From Edaphochlamys debaryana (taxonomy: Eukaryota > Chlorophyta > Chlorophyceae > Chlamydomonadales): DNA of 64,000 bases. This document shows positions 1 through 10,481 of the stretch, piece after piece. The translations under genes and the position numbers were made by a program. The notes under the pieces were generated by a model. That model was not told the origin of the DNA, ran no database searches, and saw only the letters and a list, made by a program, of their open reading frames with translations. Location: positions 168,124-232,123 of the forward strand of contig JAEHOE010000170.1 in the NCBI GenBank assembly GCA_016858145.1, given 5' to 3'. Positions within the stretch are counted from its first letter, which is position 1. Every line of letters starts with the position of its first letter.

Positions 1-48
1 ATCTCTCCCTTCCCTTCATCTAACCCCCCTCCACCCTTTTGTAAGATG

Positions 49-180
49 TCCCTGGAGCCCCTCCTGCCCTCCCCAGCCTCCAGAGCCCCCCCCCGTTTAC
101 CCTTAACCCTCTCCCCCCCACACACCCCTCCCTCCCCCCGCCTCCACCTCCCCCCCCAGGTCTCCCTGGAGCCCCTCCTG
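49..180 (+). repeat. Copy of an exon start in the upstream intron
   Basis: An 18-bp word, tccctggagcccctcctg, occurs at 49-66 and again at 163-180. The second copy is the first few codons of the exon beginning at 160, directly after a C-rich acceptor ending in cag. The first copy lies about 114 bp upstream in what should be intron. It belongs to the family of exon-edge duplications described in the findings. Confidence 0.7.
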
Positions 181-2520
181 GCCGCTGTGTCCCCCGACTG
201 CGACGTGGCCTTCGCCCTCTCCGCCTTCCGCATGAAGAACACGGGGCCCTGGCACGGACAGCCGCCCTCGGGAAGGTGGGGGGTGTAACAGGGCGCGCGT
301 GGGGGGTGCAGCACTTGACCTGTGGGACTCTTGAACTCCGCTTGAGGTGTTGGGTGTCCTTGAGTCCCCTGGACCTCCCCTTGCCTCCCTTCCCCTTCGG
401 CTGCCCCACCCCCACCTGCCACCCTCTGCACCCACCCCCACCCCATCCCACCCACCCCTCTCTGCCCACCCCCCACCCACCACCCCACCCTTCTCCACCC
501 AACCCCAGGACCTCCGCGGGCTTCCGCCTGGACGAGCTGCGCTTCAACGCCGCGGGGCAGGTGGCGGAGGCGTGGTGCAACCGGCAGCTGTTCGAGGTGG
601 GGGGGAAGAGGGGCGGGAGGGGAGGGGGGGAGGAAGAGGTCAGGTCAGGGGAATCGTGGGGTCAGAGGGCGGCGTGAGGGGGGCAGAGGGGGACTTGGGA
701 GGGGGCTCCGGCTGCGCTGCCGTTGAGGGCCTCCTCACTCCCCCCTTGCCCGCCTCCCCCAAAACACCCCATCCAGTCACACCCATCAACACCCCCCCAC
801 TCCCCACCCCAGGAGGAGCGCCCCCTCATGATCCGGGACCCCTCCCGCCACCACCCCGCGGCCTTCGACCCGACCCTGCTGCAGAACGTGCCCGCGCCGC
901 AGGGGGTGAGGGGGGCTGGGGGGGGGTGCATGGGGGCTTGTTTGGAGGGGGGGACGCATGGGGGATGTGTGTGCGGTACTGCTTGGGCCGCCCTACATCC
1001 ATCGCCCGCTATGCCGTCCTACCTCACCATCCAATCCAACGCCTTCCAACATGCCACGCTCCGCTTAATCCCTGTCATACCTGCCTTGTTTGCAGGGCTC
1101 CTCCGATGAGTCCGCTCAGCTCATGTCCCCCCAGCAGCTGACCAACATGGCGGGGCTGTGGGCCGAGGTAGGGGTGTGTGTGGAGGCAAGAGGGGGGGGA
1201 GGAGCGGGGAGCGGTGGAGGCGTGGGCTTGGACCGAGGACGACTCAGGGCTGGGCCCCCGCTGCAGCCCCAGCCGCCCCTTACAAAACCATGCCTGCCAT
1301 ATACACACGGTTTGCTACCCCCCTCCTTCCCCCTTCCTTTCCCCCCACCCACCCTCCAGGCCTGGAACGTGTCTGCCGACGTGGGCGAGCCCGACCCCTC
1401 CCAGCTGGACGCCCTGGTGGACCCGGACTTCCAGATGCTGGTGAGGGGGGGGGGAGTCAGACATAGGACCTGACAGGGGGGGGACGGGGTAGAAGAATGG
1501 AGGCCGGGCGGCCGCCAAGGGCCAGCGGCAGGACGCAGCGTCCGTTCATGCACCCCCATCTTAACCCACCCCTACACGCATCCGCCCACCTCCCTTAACC
1601 CCCCCCCCGCCAGGACGCCCTCGGGCTCACGGGGGATGACGGCCAGGACCACCCCTACACGGTGGGGGGGGGGGATAGGGACGGAGGGGCGGAGGGGGTA
1701 GAGGGGGTGGAGGGGGTGGAGGGCGGCTGGGGTTGACGGCCCCCCACGCCCCTCCCCCCCCAGGCCATACACTCCCTGGAGGACGCCAAGCGTGTACTGC
1801 TGACCATGGCCAAGAAGTACGATATCAACGAGACCGTACAGGTACGGCAGCACCCCCCGGGGACACCTCGGGGGTCCGGCTGGGCATCTCAAGGTGCTGG
1901 TTGCTGGTTGCTGGGTGTCCGCTCACCGCACACACCTCTCTACAGTCTCTAGCCCTTCCCACCTCACCCTCCTACCCCCCCCATCACCCCCGCCCCTCCC
2001 CCCCCACCTCCCGTCCCCCCCTCAGACCATGGCGGTCAAGCCGGGATCCAACGCCGTGTTCGTGCACTGGCAGGCGAGCGAGAGGGGGGGAGCGAGGAGG
2101 GTGGTGCCGTGCTGCTGCCTGTCCTCTCCCGGCCAGGGATGCCCTGCCCGCAGCTAACGCGCAATCCCCAGCGGACCGAACCCTCCTTTACCCCCCCGCG
2201 CCGCACCCCTCCCCCACCTACCCTCCGAACAGGCGCTCCTCAACCCGCTGCCGGCCGCTGCCGCCGCCGAGGCAGCCGAGTCGGCCGGCGCGGGCGGCTC
2301 GGCCGCGGCAGGCGGTGCCGACATTGCCGCGAGCGCGGCATCCACCGCGGCCGCGGGCCCCTACAAGGCCGAGGCCTGCGACCTGCTCATCTTCAACCCC
2401 AGCAGCGGCAAGCTGCGCGCGGTGCTGCAGTTCCGCAAGCCGCTCGGCAGCGACCGGCGCGGAGTGCTCATGGCCGACACCTCCCCCGCGGGCCCGCCCG
2501 AGGCCACGATGGCCGAGTAA
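160..2520 (+). CDS. NTF2/SnoaL-like two-domain protein, 5' end outside the window
   Basis: Nine exons join in phase: 160-275, 509-596, 813-905, 1096-1167, 1360-1440, 1614-1661, 1764-1841, 2026-2073 and 2233-2520 (TAA). The first visible exon starts mid-protein, so the gene continues to the left. The first part, with FRLDELRFNAAGQVAEAW, resembles the last strands of a SnoaL-like fold. The second part runs from LMSPQQLTNMAGLWAE through DALVDPDFQML and SLEDAKRVLLTMAKKY to GSNAVFVHWQ and aligns in order with the C-terminal domain of the convergent gene at 4024-7699. An Ala/Gly linker and a final strand (CDLLIFNPSSGKLRAVLQF) end the protein. No catalytic residue or substrate is recognisable. The intron after 2073 needs a GC donor (cag|gcgagc), because reading through soon meets a stop. 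Introns open with G-tracts and close with C-tracts. The family call is inferred from pattern; the exon chain is well supported. Confidence 0.7.
1456..1479 (+). repeat. 24-bp intronic element, copy 1
   Basis: The word gtcagacataggacctgaca followed by gggg begins 15 bp after the donor of the intron starting at 1441. An identical 24-bp copy, on the same DNA strand, lies at 4211-4234 inside an intron of the convergent paralogue. The core is an imperfect inverted repeat, gtcag...ctgac. Confidence 0.75.
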
Positions 2521-3143
2521 GAGGAGTGTGTATGCTGCAATTAGCCTGGAGGCTGGCTTTCTATGCTCAGGCTGGGAAGGTGATGTGCTCAGGTTCAACG
2601 GCCCTGACGGCCTGAGGCATACGTGTGGTATGCTGGAGGAGCTATATAGCTTGGGACGTAGTCCGGGGGCTCGCATTTGGCCTGGCGTGAAAGCTGTCGG
2701 TGGAACGTCGCAGCTGTCGCGGTGTTGTTGCGGAGTCGCTCTAGCCTAGCCTACGTGTGCGGCCAGGGAAGATATGGGTGGCAGCGTAAGTGCTGTTGGC
2801 GTTGCTGTTGTACCAAGACACGAACCAAGACCGGGACATCCGGGGGATGTCAGTCCGTCATCAGTCCCGCAGTCCACCCGACCCACTTGCGGCCCCTCGC
2901 TGCACAGCCTCGCCTTGGCCACAGCCTTGCCTTGGGGACTGCTTTACCACAGCCACGTGCACTGTCACGTTGAATCTGCTCAGACATAACATGTGAGGCC
3001 ATAAGGGTGCGGCGGCAAAGTCACAGGCGCCTGGGTGCAGCTGGGGCGGGTGCGTGCTGCGAGGCAAGTTTACTGCCGGGCGGCGGGGGCTCAGCCCGTG
3101 AAGCGTGAACGTAGCACTGCTATGGCACTCAAGTCAACGTACC

Positions 3144-3148
3144 TTACA
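3144..3148 (-). promoter_or_regulatory. Candidate poly(A) signal TGTAA for the second gene
   Basis: The plus strand reads ttaca, so the minus strand reads TGTAA. It lies about 0.9 kb past the stop at 4024 and about 0.7 kb past the alternative stop at 3864. Confidence 0.35.
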
Positions 3149-3492
3149 GCTTTATTCGTCTCACACCACAGCCACCTGCTATGCCAACATAACTGCCGCA
3201 CGACTGCCGTGCCATCCTCGGCTGGCTCCGGCCCTCACTTTATTGCCACTAATCCGCTATCTCCGGCGCCTGTTTTATTGCTTGTGGCCTTGCCGCCCCT
3301 GCCATTGCTACATCAAGAGGGGGGCCTGCGTTGCCGCGCAGCCACGCACGTGGCCAAAGGTACCATATGCGGTTCCCTCCCTGGGGCAACGAACATTTTT
3401 CAGTTGCGCCCAGACTCCTCGTAATCCTCGTCATATATCAAATGTATAGCTTTATGCACCCTCACGCCTTGCTTGGAAGGCTGCCAAAACTG

Positions 3493-3497
3493 TGTAA
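3493..3497 (+). promoter_or_regulatory. Candidate poly(A) signal TGTAA for the first gene
   Basis: TGTAA is the usual volvocine polyadenylation signal. This is the first one seen downstream of the stop at 2520, and it implies a 3' UTR of about 1 kb, normal for these algae. Confidence 0.4.
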
Positions 3498-3863
3498 TTG
3501 CACGCACGGCGCCCAACGGGCCTTTATGCCGGAAAGATGGGGGCTTGCTTGGAACAACGCCATATGCTCAAGACCGTATATATCAGGGGACTACAGGCCC
3601 CCAGGCCCTCACACGAATCCTACGGCTGGATGCAGCCCTCAACACCGCCACAGCATGCAGGGCGGTATAGCGTGTGTGCTGTAGCCGGGCCTTCCGGCCG
3701 CCCTCCGTCCCCTTGCCCCACCCTGGGCCCACCTGCCCTCGGCCTCCACCACCGCCTCCGCCTCGCCACCGCTCCTCGTCCCGTCAGGACCCCACACGGC
3801 GCCCTCATTCCAGGCACCGCCACAAGGCTCCCTTAGCCGCCTCGACCACCTCTGGCCCCCCCC

Positions 3864-4080
3864 TTAGCAGCAGCCGCCCTTAGCCGCCGGCTTGCCCTTG
3901 GTCTTGCCCTCCGCCTCCACCTCGCTCAGGCACTGCCGTGCGTGCTGATGGCCGCTGCAGCCGCCCTTGGCTGAAGCCTGCTTGCCCCTGGCCTCCACCT
4001 TCACCTCCACCTCCACTCCCGCCTTAGCAGCAGCCGCCCTTGGCCGGCTTGGCCTTGGTCTTGCCCTCGGCCTCGCTGCG
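3864..4080 (-). repeat. Three tandem copies of the KGGCC tail module
   Basis: The tail in the annotated gene reads EAEGKTKAKPAKGGCC then stop (stop at 4024-4026). Just downstream, in one continuous but different frame, a second copy reads EARGKQASAKGGCSG and a third reads EAEGKTKGKPAAKGGCC, then TAA at 3864-3866. The frame containing copies two and three is open across the first stop, so one single-base frameshift in the first tail would join all three. Tandem duplication at the DNA level is clear; whether the downstream copies are translated is not. Confidence 0.7.
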
Positions 4081-7000
4081 CTCCTCGTCCTCAGCGTCCG
4101 CCGCCGCCCGCAGCGCCGCCTGCTGCCGCTGCTGCACCATGTGCTTCTCGGCCTCGGAGGCGTCGCGGAACATCCACACCTGTGTGTAAGGGGGGGAGGA
4201 GAAGGGGGGGGTCAGACATAGGACCTGACAGGGGAGGAGGGGGGAGGGGTGAGGGGCGGTGTCGGCCGGCAGCCGGCTGGGCTGGACAGCAAACTGGTGC
4301 CGTTCGCGTGCTCCCACGGCATCCCCGGGTCCCCACCTGCGCCAGCTGGCCCTGCGGGTTGTACACATCCATCTGGGTCGGGGGTGGGAGAGTGGGGGAG
4401 GCGCGGGCGGGGAGGGTTCAGGTGAGGGAGGCGGGAGGGAAGCAGTGCGTGGGAAACAGGCAGTGCATCTGTGGGTACACGTGGGCGTGCCAGTACCTGT
4501 CCTCACAGCCTCCCCTCCCTCCCTTGAGCCCCGACCCCCCCTTCCCACTTCCATGCTGACACCATACTCCCACTTCTCGGGCCCCCCTCTTCCCCCCAGC
4601 CCCCACCTCACCTCCATGCACTCCATGTGCGCCGCCGGCTTGGCGCTGCCGCGGGGCTTCATGCTGCGGGCAGCGGGGTAGGGTGCGTGGGGTTGGAGGG
4701 GTCAGGCGGGGCAGAGGCCGAGGGGCAAAGCGGAGTCCAGTGGAGGGAACAACAGGGCCCAACGTCCAAGGGTACCGTACGACACGCCCCACTGACTGTG
4801 CCCCACTGACCGGCGGCCCTGCGCCAAAACCCCGCCACCCGCCCCCTATCTGCGCACCTGCACCTCAGGTGCATGAAGACCACGTTGTGCGTGTTAGACG
4901 CCGCCACGTCGATGGGCGCGATCTCGACATCGTACTCCGCCTGTACGGCACACGTGTTGTGTACAACAGAGGAAGAAGTTGTGAGGCAGTGCGCTCAGGA
5001 CTGCAGGACTGCATACCGCATCCTAAGACCTTCCGCAGCGCCCTAAACCGTCACTGTCTGCATGCCTCAAGACGTGTTGCGTCAGCCGCCCTGCCGTACT
5101 CCTGTACTGCCGTACATCTCACCTTGTTGGCCTCCAGCATGCGGTACACGGCGCCCGCCTTCATGGAGTCGCCTGCGTGGGGGGGGACGGGGGGACGGGG
5201 GCGGGGGACGGGAGGGGGAGGGAGGGGCGCACGTGTGGGAAGGCGCCGGGGTGCGAGGGAGGGCCAGGTGGGGAGGACCCACCGCAGGCTGCTGCGACGG
5301 ACCGGACGAGGCCAAGCCACACGGCCACGCAGCACCCGGTTCAGAGGTCAATCAACTCATGAGAAGCAGGGGTGAAGGGAGGGATAAGCGACAGTTCCGG
5401 CTATAGAAGCCACCGGCCGCACCACCGCACCACTTACCCCCCCCCCCCCCACGCACCCTCCATGTCAGCCTTGTTGGGCAGCATGCCGTACGCGTCCCAC
5501 ATCCTAAGACGAGGGGTTTGAGGGAGGGTCCCAAGGGCGATTTCAGGTGCACATGTGTGCCACATGTATGCCCCCTGCCCATGGACTTCAACAATCTACC
5601 GGTAATACCGAAAGGCGTCCCACCATGCCCCACCCCCCGCACCTGACCTCTGGCACCACCAGGGGGCCCATGAGCCCCAGGCCCAGGCCCAGGCCCAGGC
5701 CCAGGCCCAGGCCCAGGCCCAGGCACCCGTGCAATCGCATGCCTCCCTCCCTCCCCGCCCCGCCCCCCCCACCTGAACTCGGGCGCCACCAGGGGGTCCA
5801 TCAGCGCCCGTGCGTCCGCCCCGCTGCACCTCGCGCGGCACCAGGTGCGGGAGGAGGCCTTGAGCTGCTCAGCGCCCAGGCCCTGGGGGGGGGAGGGGGG
5901 GGGAGGGGCGGAGGGGTGTTAAGAGGGGGTGGAGCAGGTCGGGCGGGACTCAGACGCTCGGTCAAGAGGCGTGGCCGCGGCACGCGATGATGGGAAGGCC
6001 TCGCGGAGATCAGGGGCACGAGTCAAGGCCAACGGGATGAAACAAAGGCACCCCCCCTCGCTTTCCCCGCCCGAACCCTCGCTCACGCTGCCCATGGGGG
6101 CCATGATGGGGGCCGTGAAGGGCGGCAGGAAGGCGGCGGTGTCGGGGCCGGTGGGGGGCACCATGGCCTTGTCCCACTGGCCGCGCTCCAGCAGGTGAGT
6201 GGCTGGGGGGGGGGGGAGGGGAGGGGAGGGGAGGGGAGGGGTGAGCAAGGGGGGCCGGGGGGGAAGTTGTTGGCGAAGACGGGATGACGGAAGGGCGGCT
6301 GCGGCTGCGGGGATGTTGGATCCCCCTGGTCCCACTGGTCTCAATGGTCCCAAGCGCGAGGGGGACGGGCGGGAGGAGCCCAAGCTGGAGCGCAGCTGCA
6401 ACCCGCGCCTCGACTGACTCCATGCCCCCCGGGCCTGCGGCCAGACATTCTCCCGGGGGCTCAGCGCATGGCCTTCTAGGGATTGGCGGCGCCGAGGGCG
6501 TGCGAGGCTCTCCTGTGACTGGCATGCACCCACCCGCGCGGGACACGTCATCGAGCATCCACTCGGTCTTGAGGATCTGGTAGAAGGACCTGGGGGGGTT
6601 GTGCGAGGTGAAGAGGTGGGTCAGACACGTAGCATCGATGAAGCTGAATTTGCCTCCGCCATGGCCACCCCACCTACTACGCCCCCCCCACACACACCCC
6701 TGCCAAGGCATCCACTCACCGCGGCTTGCCCGTCTCGTCCTCAGCGCGCATCTCCATCAGGCTGAAGACCTGTACGAGCGCCGAGCACCAGCATCAGGCA
6801 CGCCCCGTCGTAAGCAGACATACACGTGTGTCGCCGTTTGGGATATGCCGTACACGCTCGCGCACGCACCGTGTCGTCCTCGTCGTCCACGGCGCACACG
6901 AGCGTGTGCCAGTGGCGGAGGTGCATGCCGGTGGGGTAGTGCTGGTGGGAGAGCATCTTGGCCAGGCCGTCGGGGCCCTGGCGGTCGGGGGGGTGGGGGG

Positions 7001-7699
7001 GTTGGGCGTGTTGGGGGTGTGTTGGGGGTGTGTTTGGGGGAAGATTGGGGGGGAGCGTGGTAGCCGAAGGAGAGGGTCAATGGGCTGCATGTGCACATTC
7101 TGGCCAGGTCGTCGGGGCCCTGCAGGCAGCACGAGGCACAGAGGGTGGGGCAGAACGCAGGAGAGGGCAGAGGAAGGCATGACGCAGAGCGCAGGAGGTG
7201 TCAGGGCGGATAGAGGGGCGCAGGACGGGATCCATCCGGAGGGACGGGGTTTCGCAGAGATGGCTAGGTGAGGGAGCTGTGCAGGAGTTGCAGAGGCCGG
7301 GGTTCGGTAGCGATAGGCGTTGCTCCGCACCTACCTTCTCCTTGATGTGGCCCATCAGGCCGTGCATCTCCCCCACCACGTCGGGGGTGATCATGGGGCC
7401 GAGGCCACCCATCACGCGGCGGCTGGGGCCCTCTGCGGGGTGGGGTGCAAAGCGGGCGGTAGGGCGTGGTTAGCGCAGGTTAGGTTGCAGGTTGGCATGT
7501 GCGTGTGAAGGAGGCACTGGCGGCACGCGTGTACGCCGAAGGACAGCTTACCGGAGCGGCCGAGCATCCAGAAGTTTGCCAGTTCGACAGAGGAGGCCAC
7601 GAGCAGCTCGGCGCGGTGGTTGTCGCTGCGATGGGCGCATGGAGGGGAAGTTCTTGAAGCGCAGGACATAGCAACGCGCAAGAGCCATAGACAGCTCAC
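4024..7699 (-). CDS. Two-domain NTF2/SnoaL-like protein with a Cys-Cys C-terminus
   Basis: Thirteen exons join in phase, giving 367 residues: 7699-7552, 7432-7335, 6977-6870, 6769-6720, 6589-6534, 6202-6087, 5882-5773, 5503-5457, 5172-5123, 4940-4864, 4663-4612, 4372-4337, 4179-4024. The ATG at 7699 opens the frame; an acceptor before 7625 would allow an upstream first exon instead. Domain 1 (about residues 25-160) includes ELLVASSVELANFWMLGRS, LRHWHTLVCAVDDEDDT and SFYQILKTEWML. Domain 2 (about 200-320) includes LMDPLVAPEFRMWDAYGML, AEYDVEIAPIDVAAS and NVVFMHLS, and parallels the gene at 160-2520. A charged linker leads to KAKPAKGGCC. A terminal -CC is the form prenylated on Rab GTPases, but nothing else here resembles a Rab, so lipidation is only a possibility. 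The fold call comes from pattern recognition; no active site can be assigned. Confidence 0.72.
4211..4234 (+). repeat. 24-bp intronic element, copy 2
   Basis: Identical to 1456-1479 and on the same DNA strand. Here it sits in the intron between exons 4372-4337 and 4179-4024 of the minus-strand gene, so it is antisense to that transcript. The intron position is not the homologue of the one carrying copy 1. Confidence 0.75.
5641..5805 (-). repeat. Exon end plus donor site duplicated into the next intron, with CCCAGG microsatellite
   Basis: The exon end at 5773 (coding MDPLVAPEF, then donor gtgggg) lies in 5771-5805. A near copy at 5641-5675 (about 30 of 35 bases identical) would read MGPLVVPEV and keeps a GT at the same place. 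The unit offset is 130 bp. Directly next to the copy is a (cccagg)n microsatellite at about 5676-5723. Confidence 0.75.
6951..7126 (-). repeat. Exon start plus acceptor site duplicated into the upstream intron
   Basis: The exon starting at 6977 (GPDGLAK, minus strand) follows the acceptor that reads ctg on the plus strand at 6978-6980. The 21-base stretch 6960-6980 recurs at 7102-7122 with one difference, about 142 bp away, inside the preceding intron. The copied acceptor is intact. Confidence 0.75.
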
Positions 7700-10479
7700 T
7701 CTTTATTCGTCGGGAGCCAAGGAATGTCGCAGGGCTGCTGTCAGCGGTAAGCTGTTGGAAACAGCCAGCATCGGCTGCCGCGGCAGCTGAGCGTAAGTGC
7801 GCATTGCGACAAGGCCTTTGTGCCTTATCACTGAATGCTTCCAGCGACATTGAGCGCCGCTGTCGCCGGGTGCGTGGTTCGTGCCGGAAGACGTCACCCG
7901 CCGAGACGTTCGCAAGCCCCGCCCGTGGCCGGCCCCTCTCTACACGCATCCCCGCTGGCTTGCGTCGAAGGTCATGGAGCCCTTGATTCTTTCCTGCGGC
8001 AGATTACCCCCGCCCCTCGCCAACCACGGCCCAATCTCCCAACTTACCGGAACGCTACCACCCGGACGGCGTGGCCGGTGCGGGCGGTGCGGATGGGCCT
8101 TGCGGTCTGCTGCCTCTGCCTAACGCCATTGGCAGAGCGGCAGCCGGTCAAGCGAGTTGCGGTCGCCAGCATGTTGTCGATTTCAGCTGCGAGGGCAGGC
8201 GCGGCAGGCAGATACAGTGTCGGGAAGGGCGCTACAGCAGATGCGGCTCATGCGCGGACCGCTTGAGTAGCTTGGCGGCCAGCTGAGCGTGCAGGAGAAG
8301 CAGCAAGGTCGGCATCCGCGTCGAACGCGCAAGTGGCCTCACCGGGCGCGAGATAACGCTTGTTTGCGGGTGGATGGTTGCTGCTCTGAGCTCAGCGATA
8401 CGTAAGCGATAGCGGCGCAGAGCTAAATGGCCAGTCGTTTCGGCGAGAGAGTTCCGCATGCGGGCCAATCAACCGCTCGCAGTCCCACGTCGGCTGCCGC
8501 GACACCCGTCGCCGTTTACGCTCCGCGCTCGCCGCTGCGCTCCAGCGGCACCTTCAGCTGATAAGCGACACCGCGGCGCCGCGTTTTTTCGTGCGAACCA
8601 GCGTCGCGTCGGCAAGGCGCGACAGCGTTTACGGTTCCGACACGCGCTGACACCCCCCGCCCCTCGAGGGGAGCTTCCCGCTCCTTGGTGTCGAGCTAGT
8701 TGCATTAGTGCACGCGGGATGGCGGGATGAAGCGTCCAACGGTTCGCACTGCACACGCACCGCACTACTACCGTTAGCAACACCACAAGCTGACTCGACG
8801 CTGCGCTTCAATTTGATCACAGGTGGGCTCTAGCGAAAATGGCGGCCGCCTGCACGCACAATACCGGGGGCCTCGACACCAGGAGCCAGGGCGCGCGGCT
8901 GCCCCGCATTACTGGCACCACCTGCCTTCTCCTCTCGCGTTGCGACAGCGCGCTCAGCTGCATCCCCCTTCGTCATCGTCCGGACTACGTTGCACGGCCC
9001 CTGCGAGCACAGAACCCCCCGCCCCGCGTCGTGCCGTGCCGGTGCCCCCTCTCCCCCATCCGCCCCAGCCTCATCCGCACACACAGTCATACAACCGGCC
9101 CCACTTCAGCTCAATGGCCTATGGCCATGACAGCTCGACTAGTAACAGGCACAATCGCTCGCCTAGACTTCCGTAGTAAAGGATCAGGACCACCCCTCGA
9201 CACGAGGGGTCACAGACACATGGGATACGGGTAGGGACAGGACAGCCCTGGACGGTCCTAGTGTGACAGTAATAAGCCTGACTACCGGTACACCTACAGC
9301 CAGCGGTCTCCCGGCCGGCTGGCAGCAGTGATAGTGACCCCACGTTCCCCATTGGCCCATACCCCCCAGCCGCCTCGTTGCCCAGTGGGGCAGTGAGCTC
9401 TCCCCCTTGCTCCGGCCCGTATACGATAAATATCAAAGCGCCTGGCCCAGACATGGCCCCGGCTGCTTCGCTTGAATGTATCGATAAACTTGCGCACTCC
9501 GTCCTGGGGCCACAATCCCAGGGCCCTAGCCATCCAAGTGGCCGCAGTGCCTGCCGCAGTGCCTGCCGCATCCCTTCCATTTCCCGGAGCCCACACCCCA
9601 CGCCCCCACCGGCAAGCCCCACCCCCGCCATACCCCCGGTTCTCGATACCACGCATCCCATGCAGACAGCTATAACTGTGTACGCCTAGCACATAGGCAG
9701 GTCGGGAGGCCCAGCCTCGTCTTGCAGAGGTGGGCCGTCCGCCCACCCCAGCGCAGGGGCGCTGAGGCCAGCCTCGCCCGGCCCATGACTCTTATCAGTC
9801 TCCCAGGCTGCGCGCCGGAGACAGCCTGACCGGTGTCCCGCCACCCCACACCAGCACGTAGGCAGGCCGCACGAAGAACCCAGCGGCCGGCTTGCTTTGC
9901 GCTGGTACCTTGCTTTGCGCCACCTCAAACCGTCGTCCTCCAGCGAGCGCAGGCGTACGTTGCGTCCATAGCCTCCATGACCCCCTGCCCGTGTGCTGCA
10001 CAGGGGTGTGAAGTACCCCTCGCAGCACCCCTCGCAGTACCAATCCCACGCCGCAGCCTCACGGCCTGCGTCCGACCCATCCCCCAACTGGCCACAACCA
10101 CACTGCATAGCCCCATCGGCGTGTGCCCTGGCCGCGCTCCTCCGCAGGCCCAGTGGTCCACCTGCCCTCCTGAGCAGGTCCGCCTGCCTGTCCTTCTGGC
10201 TCTGTTCTGTTCTGGACCGGTCCGGTCCAGTCCAGTCCGGCACTGCAGCACCCATCCCTGCGTCCGCTCTGCCGTACGGTCCGCCTGCTTCCCGTCCGGT
10301 CCGGTCCGCTCCGGTCCGCTCCGGTCCGGTGAGGGACCCGCCCTCCGCGCAGCGCAGGGCACTGCAGCACCCATCCCAAGCCGCCAGTCTGCGTCCGCTC
10401 TGACGTGCGCCCCATCCAGTCCGGTTCGTACGGTCCGCCTGCTTCCAGTCCGGTCCGGTCCGGTCCGGTCCGGTCCGGT
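7700..10479. other. Intergenic region, no gene recognised
   Basis: This is upstream DNA of the NTF2-like gene starting at 7699 and downstream DNA of the cyclase ending at 10480. Open frames exist in several phases but none shows splice-consistent coding structure or a recognisable family. No TGTAA signal was spotted for the cyclase, so its 3' end is unresolved. The right edge (about 10240-10479) holds TCCGG-rich repeats. Confidence 0.5.
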
Positions 10480-10481
10480 CT
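10240..10481. repeat. TCCGG microsatellite and imperfect ~118-bp tandem duplication abutting a stop codon
   Basis: The words gcactgcagcacccatccc, gcgtccgctctg and tacggtccgcctgcttcc occur in the same order in two blocks, beginning near 10239 and 10358. Each block ends in tandem tccgg/ccggt pentamers, the last run at about 10447-10480. The minus-strand TAG of the cyclase (10480-10482) touches this run, so the cyclase 3' UTR begins inside the microsatellite. Confidence 0.7.

Larger units (their letters stand above)
2521..3863. other. Convergent intergenic region: two 3' UTRs
   Basis: No coding potential was recognised. The region should hold the 3' UTR of the plus-strand gene ending at 2520 and that of the minus-strand gene ending at 4024 or 3864. 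The best UGUAA poly(A) signals found are at 3493-3497 (+) and 3144-3148 (-). If both are used, the transcripts overlap by roughly 350 bases. Confidence 0.5.

Noticed and set aside
8400..9750. Possible genes in the 7.7-10.4 kb gap
   Set aside because: Open frames on both strands lack recognisable domains, consistent splice sites or coding-like composition.
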